From assembly GCA_900472675.1 (NCBI GenBank), contig UCJA01000005.1, positions 188,848-252,847 on the forward strand: a stretch of DNA of 64,000 nt, given 5' to 3'. Positions within the stretch are counted from its first letter, which is position 1; the number at the start of each line of letters is the position of its first letter. This DNA comes from Hyphomicrobiales bacterium (GTDB taxonomy: Bacteria > Pseudomonadota > Alphaproteobacteria > Rhizobiales > Rhizobiaceae). The notes under the pieces were generated by a model that was given only the letters and a program-made list of their open reading frames with translations, did no database searches and was not told the origin of the DNA. A program made the position numbers and the translations under genes. Positions 8,956-17,135 of this stretch are shown piece by piece.

Positions 8956-10611
8956 ATGAAAGCCTTTGCGACCCTTCTCGATCGCCTGCTGCTGACCCCG
9001 TCGCGCAACGGCAAGCTGAAGCTTCTCGCCGATTATTTCCGCGACACCCCCGATCCCGACCGCGGCTATGGCCTGGCGGCGCTCGCCGGCGCGCTCGACC
9101 TCAAAAGCGTCAAGCCCGCCATGCTGCGCGAACTGGTGCTGGAGCAGATGGATCCGGTGCTCTTCCGCTATTCCTACGACTATGTCGGCGATCTCGCCGA
9201 AACCATTTCGCTGGTCTGGGATGGCGGCGAGAAGGACGACACGACGGACGCCGAACAGCCGAGCCTGTCGGAGGTTGTCGACCGCATGAATTCGCTCGGT
9301 CGCACGGAAGTCCGCGGTGCCGTGCGCGATCTCCTCAATCACCTCGATCCGTCCGGCCGCTACGCCTTCCTGAAGCTGGTGACGGGTTCGCTGCGCATCG
9401 GCGTCTCGGCCCGCCTTGCCAAGCAGGCGCTGTCCGACATGAGCGGACATGGTGATGCAGAAAGACCCGGACACGCCCGCGACGTGACCGAGATCGAGAC
9501 CCTGTGGCACGGTCTGGAGGCGCCCTATGAGGCGCTGTTTGCCTGGCTGGAGGGTAGGGCGGAAAAGCCGGTGCTTGCCACGCCCGCTATCTTCCATTCG
9601 GTCATGCTCGCCAATCCGGTCGAACCGGGCGACCTCGAAAAGCTCGATCCGCAAGACTATGCGGCCGAGTGGAAATGGGACGGCATCCGCATCCAGATGT
9701 CGAGCTACGGCGGCACGAAGAAGCTCTACTCCCGCTCCGGCGATGACATCACCAACGCCTTTCCCGATATCGTTGGGGCCATCGATTTCGAGGGCGTCAT
9801 CGATGGCGAGCTGCTGGTTGGCGGCACCATGCGCTCCAACAGCCCGACCCGCAGCTTTTCCGATCTCCAGCAGAGGCTGAACCGGAAAACCGTGACGCCG
9901 AAGATGATGGACGACTATCCGGCCTTCGTGCGCGCTTATGATCTGCTGTTTCAGGGCGATCAGGATGTCCGGGCGCAAGGCTTCCTGGAACGCCGCGGCC
10001 GTCTGGGAGAGATCATCGAAAGGGCGCCGCACGATCGCTTCGACCTCTCGGACCTCGTGCCCTTCTCGGACTGGGCAGAACTCGACCGCCTGCGCATTGC
10101 CCCGCCCGACCCGGTGATCGAGGGCGTGATGATCAAGCGCCGCGACAGCGTCTACCAGGCCGGCCGCCTCAAGGGCCCGTGGTTCAAGTGGAAGCGCGAC
10201 CCTTACAATATCGATGCGGTGATGCTCTATGCGCAGCGCGGCCACGGCAAGCGTTCCAGCTATTATTCCGATTTCACCTTCGGCGTTTGGACCGAGACGC
10301 CGGAAGGCGACCAGCTGGTGCCCGTCGGAAAGGCCTACTTCGGCTTTACCGACGCGGAGCTCGAAGTGCTCGACAAGTTCGTCCGCGACAACACGGTGGA
10401 ACGCTTCGGGCCGGTGCGGGCAGTGCGCGCCGACAAGGATTTCGGCTTCGTGCTGGAAGTGGCCTTCGAGGGCATCAATCGCTCGAGCCGCCACAAGTCC
10501 GGCGTCGCCATGCGCTTTCCGCGCATCGCCCGCCTGCGCCAGGACAAACTGCCCCGCGATGCCGACCGGCTTTCGACTCTCACCGCCATGATCGATGGCC
10601 GGGAGGCCTAG
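8956..10611 (+). CDS. ATP-dependent DNA ligase (bacterial ligase-associated type, TIGR04120-like)
   Basis: A 551-residue ATP-dependent DNA ligase. The N-terminal DNA-binding domain covers about residues 1-200. The nucleotidyltransferase motif I EWKWDGIR (catalytic Lys in KxDG) is near residue 237, with SRSGDDI, VIDGELL, VIEGVMIK and GPWFKWKRD (motif V) following. The OB-fold C-terminus ends with the SGVAMRFPRIARLR motif VI. Such ligases repair nicks in association with the MBL exonuclease encoded upstream. The usual helicase and phosphoesterase partners are not adjacent. Start ATG 8956 uses GGGGAGGG, which is the 3' arm of the upstream hairpin. Confidence 0.95.
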   Translation: MKAFATLLDRLLLTPSRNGKLKLLADYFRDTPDPDRGYGLAALAGALDLKSVKPAMLRELVLEQMDPVLFRYSYDYVGDLAETISLVWDGGEKDDTTDAEQPSLSEVVDRMNSLGRTEVRGAVRDLLNHLDPSGRYAFLKLVTGSLRIGVSARLAKQALSDMSGHGDAERPGHARDVTEIETLWHGLEAPYEALFAWLEGRAEKPVLATPAIFHSVMLANPVEPGDLEKLDPQDYAAEWKWDGIRIQMSSYGGTKKLYSRSGDDITNAFPDIVGAIDFEGVIDGELLVGGTMRSNSPTRSFSDLQQRLNRKTVTPKMMDDYPAFVRAYDLLFQGDQDVRAQGFLERRGRLGEIIERAPHDRFDLSDLVPFSDWAELDRLRIAPPDPVIEGVMIKRRDSVYQAGRLKGPWFKWKRDPYNIDAVMLYAQRGHGKRSSYYSDFTFGVWTETPEGDQLVPVGKAYFGFTDAELEVLDKFVRDNTVERFGPVRAVRADKDFGFVLEVAFEGINRSSRHKSGVAMRFPRIARLRQDKLPRDADRLSTLTAMIDGREA

Positions 10612-10684
10612 GCCCGCCTCCGACACGGCCGCAAGCCGGGTTGAAGATTTGTTTTATTGATATTGAATGTGTTTGGAGAGAGCC

Positions 10685-11818
10685 ATGAGTCTTGCCGGGA
10701 TTGTGTTTCCCGATCGTCCCGTTTCCGTCAGAAAGGATGTCCTGTCAAAACCCCGCGCCTATGGCGTCCTGACGCTGTTCATGTTGGCGCTCGCGGCCTT
10801 TTTTGCGATCTGGCAGGGCCCGGATCTTCTCCAGGATATCCAGATCAGCAAGAACCCGCTCGTTCTTGAAGACGGCGACATCCAGAACGGCAGATGCACC
10901 ACCCGCAAGGCGGTGCTGACCGACTGCGAGGCCCGTCTCGTCTATACCCGCGAAGGCCGGCAATACGAAAAGGAAGTGCATCTGTTCTTCGTCGATTTCC
11001 ATTCCGGCGATTACGAAAGCGGCATGGTCATTTCCGCCGATCACCCCGAACTGGCGACGCTCACAATCGGCCTCGAAAAGCTGTGGAACCGCATCATCTC
11101 GCTGGCCGTGATGGTCCTGTCCGTCGCAGGCTTCGGCATTGCAATGATCTGGATCGGGTTGCGTGTGGCACTGGCCAGACGCAGCCTCCGGCATCCGGCG
11201 GTGCTGACTGCAGTCCCTGTCGAAATCACCGCATTCAACCGCACCCGCCAGGGGATGTTCGTCACCTATGCGGACAAGCTCTCGAGCCGCAAGACCGGCC
11301 GCATTGCCTACACGCATTTCACGGCGGGGGAGGAGCCTCTGATCATCGGCACCACAGCCGATGGTCGTGCAAACGGTAAAACCAATGTCGGGGGTGCAAC
11401 GGCGGTCGGTCTGGCGGTCCGCCATGGAACGACGCCGCTGCCGGTCCTGCTCGACAGCCGGCTGGAGCGCATCGACCTCAGCGAAGCGGAGCGTCGCGCC
11501 ATCCTCGATCCGATCGAAACCGCGCTGGCGCCCTCAGGCGGCATGATCGTGCTGAAAGCGCCAAAGCGGATGATGCCCGTCTTGAAGGGCATCCTGATCT
11601 TCCTCTCCGTCATCCTCCTGTGTATCGCGGGGCTGCTCGGCTACTGGGCCTGGTATGTCACCAGTTCGAAAACGCAGTACGATCAGATCGGCATGGAGGT
11701 GAACAACCTCCTGCCGGCTCCGATCAACCGCTGGGGTTGCGACCAGCTGAAGAAGCGCTTCGGCTCCGAGAGTGCGCCGCACGGCTGCACGGCCGCCGAT
11801 TTCACCAGCTGGAAATAG
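10685..11818 (+). CDS. Membrane protein of unknown function
   Basis: A 377-residue protein I do not recognise. Hydrophobic segments occur near residues 28-45 (LTLFMLALAAFFAIW), 137-160 (LAVMVLSVAGFGIAMIWIGL) and 305-330 (GILIFLSVILLCIAGLLGYWAW). Between TM1 and TM2 is a roughly 90-residue loop with two Cys (GRCTTRKAVLTDCEARL), likely periplasmic and disulfide-bonded. Between TM2 and TM3 lies a beta-rich roughly 140-residue cytosolic part. A final loop holds two Cys (WGCDQLKKRFGS, HGCTAADF). Start ATG 10685 follows GGAGAG. It stands alone and ends at a strong terminator. Confidence 0.75.
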   Translation: MSLAGIVFPDRPVSVRKDVLSKPRAYGVLTLFMLALAAFFAIWQGPDLLQDIQISKNPLVLEDGDIQNGRCTTRKAVLTDCEARLVYTREGRQYEKEVHLFFVDFHSGDYESGMVISADHPELATLTIGLEKLWNRIISLAVMVLSVAGFGIAMIWIGLRVALARRSLRHPAVLTAVPVEITAFNRTRQGMFVTYADKLSSRKTGRIAYTHFTAGEEPLIIGTTADGRANGKTNVGGATAVGLAVRHGTTPLPVLLDSRLERIDLSEAERRAILDPIETALAPSGGMIVLKAPKRMMPVLKGILIFLSVILLCIAGLLGYWAWYVTSSKTQYDQIGMEVNNLLPAPINRWGCDQLKKRFGSESAPHGCTAADFTSWK

Positions 11819-11848
11819 GTAACCGACCGGCGCGGAACCTCAGGACAA

Positions 11849-11879
11849 AAAAAGGCGGAGCTTCTGGCCCCGCCTTTTT
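11849..11879. terminator. Bidirectional intrinsic terminator
   Basis: AAAAAGGCGG (11849-11858) pairs perfectly with CCGCCTTTTT (11870-11879) around an 11-nt loop. T-runs occur on both strands, and it lies between convergent genes ending at 11818 (+) and 11905 (-). Its core is nearly identical to the terminators at 12343 and 17082. Confidence 0.85.
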
Positions 11880-11904
11880 GGTATTGCGATCCTGGCTCGG
11901 AAGC

Positions 11905-12222
11905 TCAGGCGGTCTTGGTCGGCTCGGCGGTGGGGCCGGCCATAGGCGGAATGGTGACCGACACGTTGAAGATCGGAGCAACCGTGTTGGTATTCGTATT
12001 GGTGTTCTGGCCGTAGGCCTGGAGGCCGTTCAGCATATTGGCCTGGCGAACCATCGAGCCCAAGAAAAACAGGTCGAACAGCTGGCCGAAACCCAGCAAC
12101 CCAAAGGTGAGCAGCCAGATGATGCCGCTCATCGTGCGGCCAACGTAGAAGCGGTGGATGCCGCAGACCCCAACCAGGCAAAGTGCCCAGCATATGAATG
12201 CTTTAAAGCCGGATTTTTGCAT
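11905..12222 (-). CDS. TM2-domain protein
   Basis: A 105-residue membrane protein. The TM2 domain fills residues 8-57: a first helix FICWALCLVGVCGIHRFYVG with the family's G-x-HRFY-G signature, then SGIIWLLTFGLLGFGQLFDLFFL with the D in the second helix. The tail is Asn/Thr-rich (NTNTNTNTV) and Pro-rich, with no clear fold. TM2 proteins sit in the inner membrane; their role is not settled. ATG 12222 is followed by a normal coding region. It lies between two terminators, so it is probably monocistronic. Confidence 0.88.
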   Translation of the reverse strand: MQKSGFKAFICWALCLVGVCGIHRFYVGRTMSGIIWLLTFGLLGFGQLFDLFFLGSMVRQANMLNGLQAYGQNTNTNTNTVAPIFNVSVTIPPMAGPTAEPTKTA

Positions 12223-12342
12223 GTCTTATTGCCCCATATGTCCCTTGGGATGGGACTGTTAACACAGCCTATAGTGTTTGCAATGGGGCGGAAGACCGGA
12301 TTGCTTGTATAGCTGTTTCTCGGGTCAAGCATTGCCGGAAAC

Positions 12343-12377
12343 CGGAAAAGGCGGAGCTTTTGGCCCCGCCTTTTCCG
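12343..12377. terminator. Intrinsic terminator downstream of the first chemoreceptor
   Basis: CGGAAAAGGCGG (12343-12354) pairs with CCGCCTTTTCCG (12366-12377) around a loop reading AGCTTTTGGCC. It ends the minus-strand chemoreceptor gene, whose stop is at 12402. The core matches the terminators at 11849 and 17082. Confidence 0.75.
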
Positions 12378-12401
12378 CATGCGATCCTGGCTCGGAAGGG
12401 C

Positions 12402-14726
12402 TCAGAATTCTTCCCAGCTGTCGGTCGAGGCAGCGGTCGCGCTGGCCGTGCGGCCGCCAAACGCCTTGGCGATCTTGCCGACCATGCTGCGGGCCGGCGA
12501 GGGGGCCGAACCGCTGGATGCCGATGCGGCTGCAAGAGCCGGACGGCGCGGCGCTGCCGCTGCCCGTGGTGCCGGGGCACCGCGGCCGGTCTCGATCTGG
12601 CCGCGCGGGGTCCGCGCCTCTGAGGGCGCCGACTGGCCAAGCTGGAACTGGCTGATCATCGAGCGCAGGTGGCCGGCTTCGTTGGCAAGCGTGGCGCCGG
12701 CGGCATTCGCCTCTTCCACCATGGCCGCATTCTGCTGGGTCACCTGGTCCATTTGGTTGACGGCGGTGTTCACCTCGGAGAGCCCGACCGACTGTTCGCG
12801 CGCCGAGGTGGCGATTGCATCCATGTGCTGGTTGATGGTGACGATATAGCCTTCGATCGTCTTCAGCGCTTCACCCGTATCGCTGACCAGCTTGACGCCG
12901 CTGCCGACCTCGACCGAGGAATTGCGGATCAACTCCTTGATTTCCTTGGCAGCCTTGGCAGACCGCTGCGCCAGTTCGCGCACTTCCTGGGCAACCACGG
13001 CAAAGCCCTTGCCCGCTTCCCCGGCCCGTGCCGCTTCGACACCGGCATTCAAGGCGAGCAGGTTGGTCTGGAAGGCGATGTCGTCGATCACGCCGATGAT
13101 GTTGGAGATCTGGTTGGACGACTGCTGGATCTTTCCCATGGCCGTGACGGCATTGGAGACCACTGTGCCGGACTGGCGTGCGCTGTCATTGGCCTGGATT
13201 GCCACCGAACGTGCTTCGTCGGCACGCTTGGAGGAGTTCGTCACATTGGCGGTGATCTCGTCGAGGGCGGCGGCGGTCTCTTCCAGGGAAGCCGCCTGCT
13301 GCTCGGTACGCTTGGATAGGTCGTCGGCGCTCTGGCTGACTTCGCGGGCACCGCTGTCGATCGACCCGCTCACCTGGGCAACCCCGCTCAGCGTGCTGCG
13401 CAGCTGTTCCACGGCGCGGTTGAAGTCGGCGCGCAGGCTTTCGAAGTCGTCGGCGAAAGGCTGGTCGAGCTGGAAGGTCAGGTCGCCGCTGGCAAAATGC
13501 TTCAATCCGTCGGCAAGACCATTGGTCGCCTGGGCCATGGCTTCGGTGCGAACCCGGTCCCGCTCCGCGGCCAGCTGGCGCTGTTCTTCCGACTGGTCGC
13601 GCTGCTCGTTTGCCTGGCGTTCCAGCTCACGCGCCTTCAGCGCATTGTCCTTGAACACCTGCACGGCCTTGGCCATGGCGCCGATTTCGTCGGACCGGCG
13701 GTCGCCTTCGACATCGGACGAGAGGTTGCCGGAGGCAAGACTCGACATGGTACCGGTCAGCCGGGCGATCGCACCCGCCAGCGAGCGGGCGAAGATCAGG
13801 AAGCCGAGCAGGGCGAGCAACGAGATCGCCAGGATCACGCCGATGGTGATCCACAGGCTCTGCCGTGCAGATGCAACGGCCTCGCTGGCATCCGTGCCGA
13901 TTTCGAACACGCCGATCTTGTCGCCCGAGAAGTTGGTGAAGGGAATGGCCCGCAGGACCATGTCGCGGCCGCCGAGCTCGATCTGCTCGAACACCGGCTG
14001 TCCGTCCAGTGCCGACTGGATGATCTTGTCGGAGAGCATCGACTTGCCGTCCTGGGTGGAGGCCTGGTTGGTGATCTTGCCGTCGGCCAGCACGTCCACG
14101 GCAATTTCCGCGTTGAGGCTGTCGGCGAGCGGCTGGAAATACGCGTTGGTGAGTTCCGTGCCGATGTCGACGACGCCGACGACCTTGCCGTCGCGGATGA
14201 CCGGGGCAGAGGCATACATGCTGATCGCCGTGCGGCCCTGTTCGACGCCGGAGGCAAGCTTGCCGGTCGAAAGCGCGGCAACCACGGTCTTGCGGCGCGA
14301 GGTGATGTTGTCGCCGAACTTGTCGGCGGCATGGGCGCGGGCAACCACCGTGCCCTTGGCGTCCAGCACCGTCAGTGTCTGCAGTCCGCCATCGCGCACC
14401 ACGGACGGCCAGCCGGGCAGGTATTTGGCCAGGATCCCGGCGCGATCATTGTTGAGGATCAGGTCCGCAATCGCAGGGTCGCCGGCCATCGCCTGCGCCA
14501 TGGCCGAAGCCGAGCGCTTCACCGCGTCCATATCCGTCTGGATCACCGACATGTCGCTGCGCGAGCGGGTGTGGAGCCCCTTGTCGTCCAGAGCCGACTG
14601 CCGGTAGAGCGCAAGGCCGCCGATTGCAGCGCTGGCAAACAGCACGGCGGCAAAACCGCAAGCCGTCATGGTCATCCACAGTGGACGTTTGATGTGAAGC
14701 TCGGTCATTGCAGTAGAAATCCCCAT
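12402..14726 (-). CDS. Methyl-accepting chemotaxis protein with Cache sensor
   Basis: A 774-residue chemoreceptor. TM1 is around residues 18-40. A periplasmic Cache-type sensor follows to about residue 285 ([42 protein letters not shown]), then TM2 ([21 protein letters not shown]), a HAMP and a second HAMP-like segment before the signalling coiled coil. The hairpin tip reads [20 protein letters not shown]. The C-terminus is SWEEF, matching the xWxxF pentapeptide bound by CheR/CheB. A shorter start at 14708 (MTELHIK) is equally possible. The signalling half closely matches the receptor at 17136. Confidence 0.93.
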   Translation of the reverse strand: MGISTAMTELHIKRPLWMTMTACGFAAVLFASAAIGGLALYRQSALDDKGLHTRSRSDMSVIQTDMDAVKRSASAMAQAMAGDPAIADLILNNDRAGILAKYLPGWPSVVRDGGLQTLTVLDAKGTVVARAHAADKFGDNITSRRKTVVAALSTGKLASGVEQGRTAISMYASAPVIRDGKVVGVVDIGTELTNAYFQPLADSLNAEIAVDVLADGKITNQASTQDGKSMLSDKIIQSALDGQPVFEQIELGGRDMVLRAIPFTNFSGDKIGVFEIGTDASEAVASARQSLWITIGVILAISLLALLGFLIFARSLAGAIARLTGTMSSLASGNLSSDVEGDRRSDEIGAMAKAVQVFKDNALKARELERQANEQRDQSEEQRQLAAERDRVRTEAMAQATNGLADGLKHFASGDLTFQLDQPFADDFESLRADFNRAVEQLRSTLSGVAQVSGSIDSGAREVSQSADDLSKRTEQQAASLEETAAALDEITANVTNSSKRADEARSVAIQANDSARQSGTVVSNAVTAMGKIQQSSNQISNIIGVIDDIAFQTNLLALNAGVEAARAGEAGKGFAVVAQEVRELAQRSAKAAKEIKELIRNSSVEVGSGVKLVSDTGEALKTIEGYIVTINQHMDAIATSAREQSVGLSEVNTAVNQMDQVTQQNAAMVEEANAAGATLANEAGHLRSMISQFQLGQSAPSEARTPRGQIETGRGAPAPRAAAAPRRPALAAASASSGSAPSPARSMVGKIAKAFGGRTASATAASTDSWEEF

Positions 14727-14777
14727 CCTGAATTAAAGTCCCCGGTAGAGACATAGGCGCGAACCCCTCCATTTTAG

Positions 14778-14927
14778 TTAATACTTGAATGTCAGGTCTC
14801 TGAAGCGGATTTGTTCACCACGGGCGCCGGGCAGGCGGTCGACGATCCATCCGCCCAGGCGAATGGGCCGCGACCGGGCGAGGAAAGAGGCGGGGAGGGA
14901 GATGCGCGGCGGGATCTGATCTTGCAT
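14778..14927 (-). CDS. Candidate small basic protein, 49 aa
   Basis: A short frame in the 335-bp space upstream of the chemoreceptor. ATG at 14927 has GGAG about 4 nt upstream. The 49 residues contain RISLPASFLARSRPIRLGGW and end DLTFKY. Third codon positions are strongly G/C, as in the neighbouring genes, which is the main support. It is Arg-rich with no signal peptide or membrane segment. No family is recognised. It could instead be a decayed 3' end, because the frame continues open upstream without a clear start. Confidence 0.35.
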   Translation of the reverse strand: MQDQIPPRISLPASFLARSRPIRLGGWIVDRLPGARGEQIRFRDLTFKY

Positions 14928-15061
14928 CAGGCTCCGTGACCTCTCCCGTGACCTCTGGCCGGCTATCAAATCTTCGCGCGCAGCACATCTGCGCAGCATC
15001 TCGCTCTTGCAGATGTTTTTGGCGATGCTAACTTTCATGTATTGCTGATGAAGGTCGACCC

Positions 15062-15967
15062 ATGCCGCTGACCCGCCGCCTGATGATGGGTGGTCTTGCC
15101 CTCGGAGCATTCGCGCCCGGGCTTGCCGCCGCCGCCCCCTTTCCGGTTCCGGAGGTTCCGCTGCTTGAGCGGGAAGACTATGGCGAGGCGCGACGGCGCT
15201 TCCGCACCCACCTCCTGCGCAAGGGCCCGGCCCCGGAGAACTCCCCGCCGCTCGGCACGCCAGCCGGCGCGAAACGGGTGCTGTATCCCGGTGGTGAGCC
15301 TGAGGGCTCGATCCCGCTGGTGGCTTGGCTCTCGGACGACCAGCCATCGGCCAAGCCGAAGCCGGCCGTCCTCTTCCTGCACGGCGGCAATGCCACGGGC
15401 GATGGTCACTGGGAGCTGATGAAGCCCTATGTGGAGGCGGGCTATGTGGTGATGCTGCCCTCCTTCCGTGGCGAAAACGGCCAGCAAGGCGCCTTTTCCG
15501 GCTTCTACGATGAAACCAGCGATGCGCTGGCGGCCGCCCGCTACCTGGAAAACCTGCCCGGCGTCGACAGGGACCGTCTCTTCCTCGCCGGCCACAGCAA
15601 TGGCGGCACCCTGGCGCTGCTCTCCTCCATGACGCGCAAGTTCCGCGCCGCGGTGCCGATCTCGGCCGGCGTCAATTCCTGGCGCTTCTTCAACCGTTAC
15701 CTTGAGGACATCCGCTTTGACGTCACCGACCCGCGCGAATTCGTGATGCGGTCGTCGATCTGCTTTGGCCCCAGCCTGAAATGCCCGACGCTTCTACTGC
15801 GCGGCACCGAGGAGCGGCCCTTCGACCACGACCACCATCTGCTGATGGAGCGCGCCCGCGCCGCCGGTGCGTCGATCGAGGCACGCACGCTGCCCGGCAC
15901 CCACAACGGCGTGGTCCCGGGCGCCGTGCACGAAAGCATCCGCTTCTTCAACCAGATCGCCGCCTGA
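15062..15967 (+). CDS. Exported alpha/beta hydrolase (dienelactone-hydrolase-like)
   Basis: A 301-residue protein with a Tat-style leader (LTRRLMMGGLALGAFAPGLAAAA). The alpha/beta hydrolase core begins at about residue 95: PAVLFLHGGNATGDG (oxyanion HGG), GYVVMLPSFRGENG, then the nucleophile elbow LAGHSNGGTLAL with catalytic Ser. PTLLLRGTEERPFDHDHH supplies the acidic residue region and PGTHNGV the catalytic His. The fold resembles dienelactone hydrolases and prolyl-oligopeptidase catalytic domains; the substrate is unknown. It is convergent with the flavoprotein ending at 15971. Confidence 0.85.
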   Translation: MPLTRRLMMGGLALGAFAPGLAAAAPFPVPEVPLLEREDYGEARRRFRTHLLRKGPAPENSPPLGTPAGAKRVLYPGGEPEGSIPLVAWLSDDQPSAKPKPAVLFLHGGNATGDGHWELMKPYVEAGYVVMLPSFRGENGQQGAFSGFYDETSDALAAARYLENLPGVDRDRLFLAGHSNGGTLALLSSMTRKFRAAVPISAGVNSWRFFNRYLEDIRFDVTDPREFVMRSSICFGPSLKCPTLLLRGTEERPFDHDHHLLMERARAAGASIEARTLPGTHNGVVPGAVHESIRFFNQIAA

Positions 15968-15970
15968 GGA

Positions 15971-16903
15971 TCAGCCCGCCGCAGCCTTCGCCTGAGGCTC
16001 GGCCTGGCGCCCGGTCTCCCGCGCCCGAAACACCAGCGACTGGTGCAGGGCCGCACCCGCCACATTGCCATCGCCCACCGCAACGGCAACAGACCCGGCT
16101 GCGCGCGCCGCATCGCCGCAGGCAAACACGCCCGGCACGCTGGTCTCCTGGGTAAAGGCGGTCTTGATGAACGGGTAGAGCTCGTCGTCCTTGAGGTCGC
16201 AGCCCAGCTGGTTGGCGAGCGGCACCACGATGCGCGGCTGCGGCAGCACGAACAGACCGGCAAAGCTGAGCACGCGCCCGTCCTCCATCAGGAGATCCGC
16301 TCTGCCCTCGACGCGCTTTATCTTGCCCGTCTCGATTTCGGTCCCACGCTCGGCAAGCTGAGCCCGCTGCTCCTCGTCCGGCTCAAAACTTCCGTTGAGA
16401 ACAAGCGTCGTCGGTCCCCAGTCGGGCAAGAGCAGCGCCTGATGCATGGAATGATGCGAGGTGGCGATCACGCCGATCCTGCCCTGGTCCAGCTCATAGC
16501 CGTGGCAATAGGGGCAGTGGAATACCGATTGGCCCCAGCGCTCCTGCAGGCCCGCAACGTCCGGCAGGTCGTCGGCCACCCCGAGCGCCAAAAGCAGGCG
16601 GCGGGCGGAAAACGCTCCGCTCCGGGCCGTGGTGACGGTAAAATCGTCCTGGCGACCCTGCGCTTGTTCCACCCGGTCATCCAGCCATTCGACATCAGGA
16701 TAGCGCATCAGCTGGTCGCGGGCATCCTGGGCAATCTCGCCCGGTGCCCGGCCGTCCTGGGTCAGGAAACCATGCGCCGTCGTCGCAAACCGGTTGCGGC
16801 GCTGGCCCGCGTCGATCACCAGGATACGCTGCCGGGCACGGGCCAGCTGCAGGGCGGCAGACAGGCCGGCATAGCTGCCGCCGATAATGATCGCATCAAA
16901 CAA
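15971..16903 (-). CDS. NAD(P)/FAD-dependent oxidoreductase, thioredoxin-reductase-like
   Basis: A 310-residue flavoprotein. The N-terminal FAD site is AIIIGGSYAGLSAALQLARAR with an acidic end (LVIDAG). The redox motif CPYCHGYE lies near residue 130, in the position of the thioredoxin reductase CxxC. The second nucleotide site is atypical (GVIATSHHSM), which may mean poor NADPH binding. The FAD-closing motif is VPGVFACGDAARA. It starts with TTG at 16903, with GGAG about 7 nt upstream. Relatives are thioredoxin-reductase-like enzymes, often described as disulfide or quinone reductases. The partner is unknown. Confidence 0.85.
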   Translation of the reverse strand: MFDAIIIGGSYAGLSAALQLARARQRILVIDAGQRRNRFATTAHGFLTQDGRAPGEIAQDARDQLMRYPDVEWLDDRVEQAQGRQDDFTVTTARSGAFSARRLLLALGVADDLPDVAGLQERWGQSVFHCPYCHGYELDQGRIGVIATSHHSMHQALLLPDWGPTTLVLNGSFEPDEEQRAQLAERGTEIETGKIKRVEGRADLLMEDGRVLSFAGLFVLPQPRIVVPLANQLGCDLKDDELYPFIKTAFTQETSVPGVFACGDAARAAGSVAVAVGDGNVAGAALHQSLVFRARETGRQAEPQAKAAAG

Positions 16904-17081
16904 ATTCCGGTCTCCATGTCGTTGTTCCGGGTCATGCCCCGGGACTTCGCTGAGCGCGCGGCTTTGAAAGCCTGCTCAAGCACGTCGAGGTCCCTCATAT
17001 GGTTCGGACAGACGCGACCGCAACCGTCGCCAAGCGTACGGAGCCCGGCCGCGGCCTCTGGCCTGCGCCATGAACGCAGAA

Positions 17082-17109
17082 AAAAGGCGGAGCTTTCGCC
17101 CCGCCTTTT
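17082..17109. terminator. Intrinsic terminator downstream of the second chemoreceptor
   Basis: AAAAGGCGG (17082-17090) pairs with CCGCCTTTT (17101-17109) around AGCTTTCGCC. On the minus strand it follows the chemoreceptor stop at 17136. The core GGCGGAGCTT...CCCCGCC is shared with the two terminators near 12 kb. Confidence 0.78.
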
Positions 17110-17135
17110 CATCTGGTGCATCCTGGCTTGGAGGG

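Noticed and set aside
13497-14756. A 419-aa plus-strand open frame opposite the first chemoreceptor
   Set aside because: It is an antisense shadow; the minus strand encodes a complete chemoreceptor with all expected motifs.
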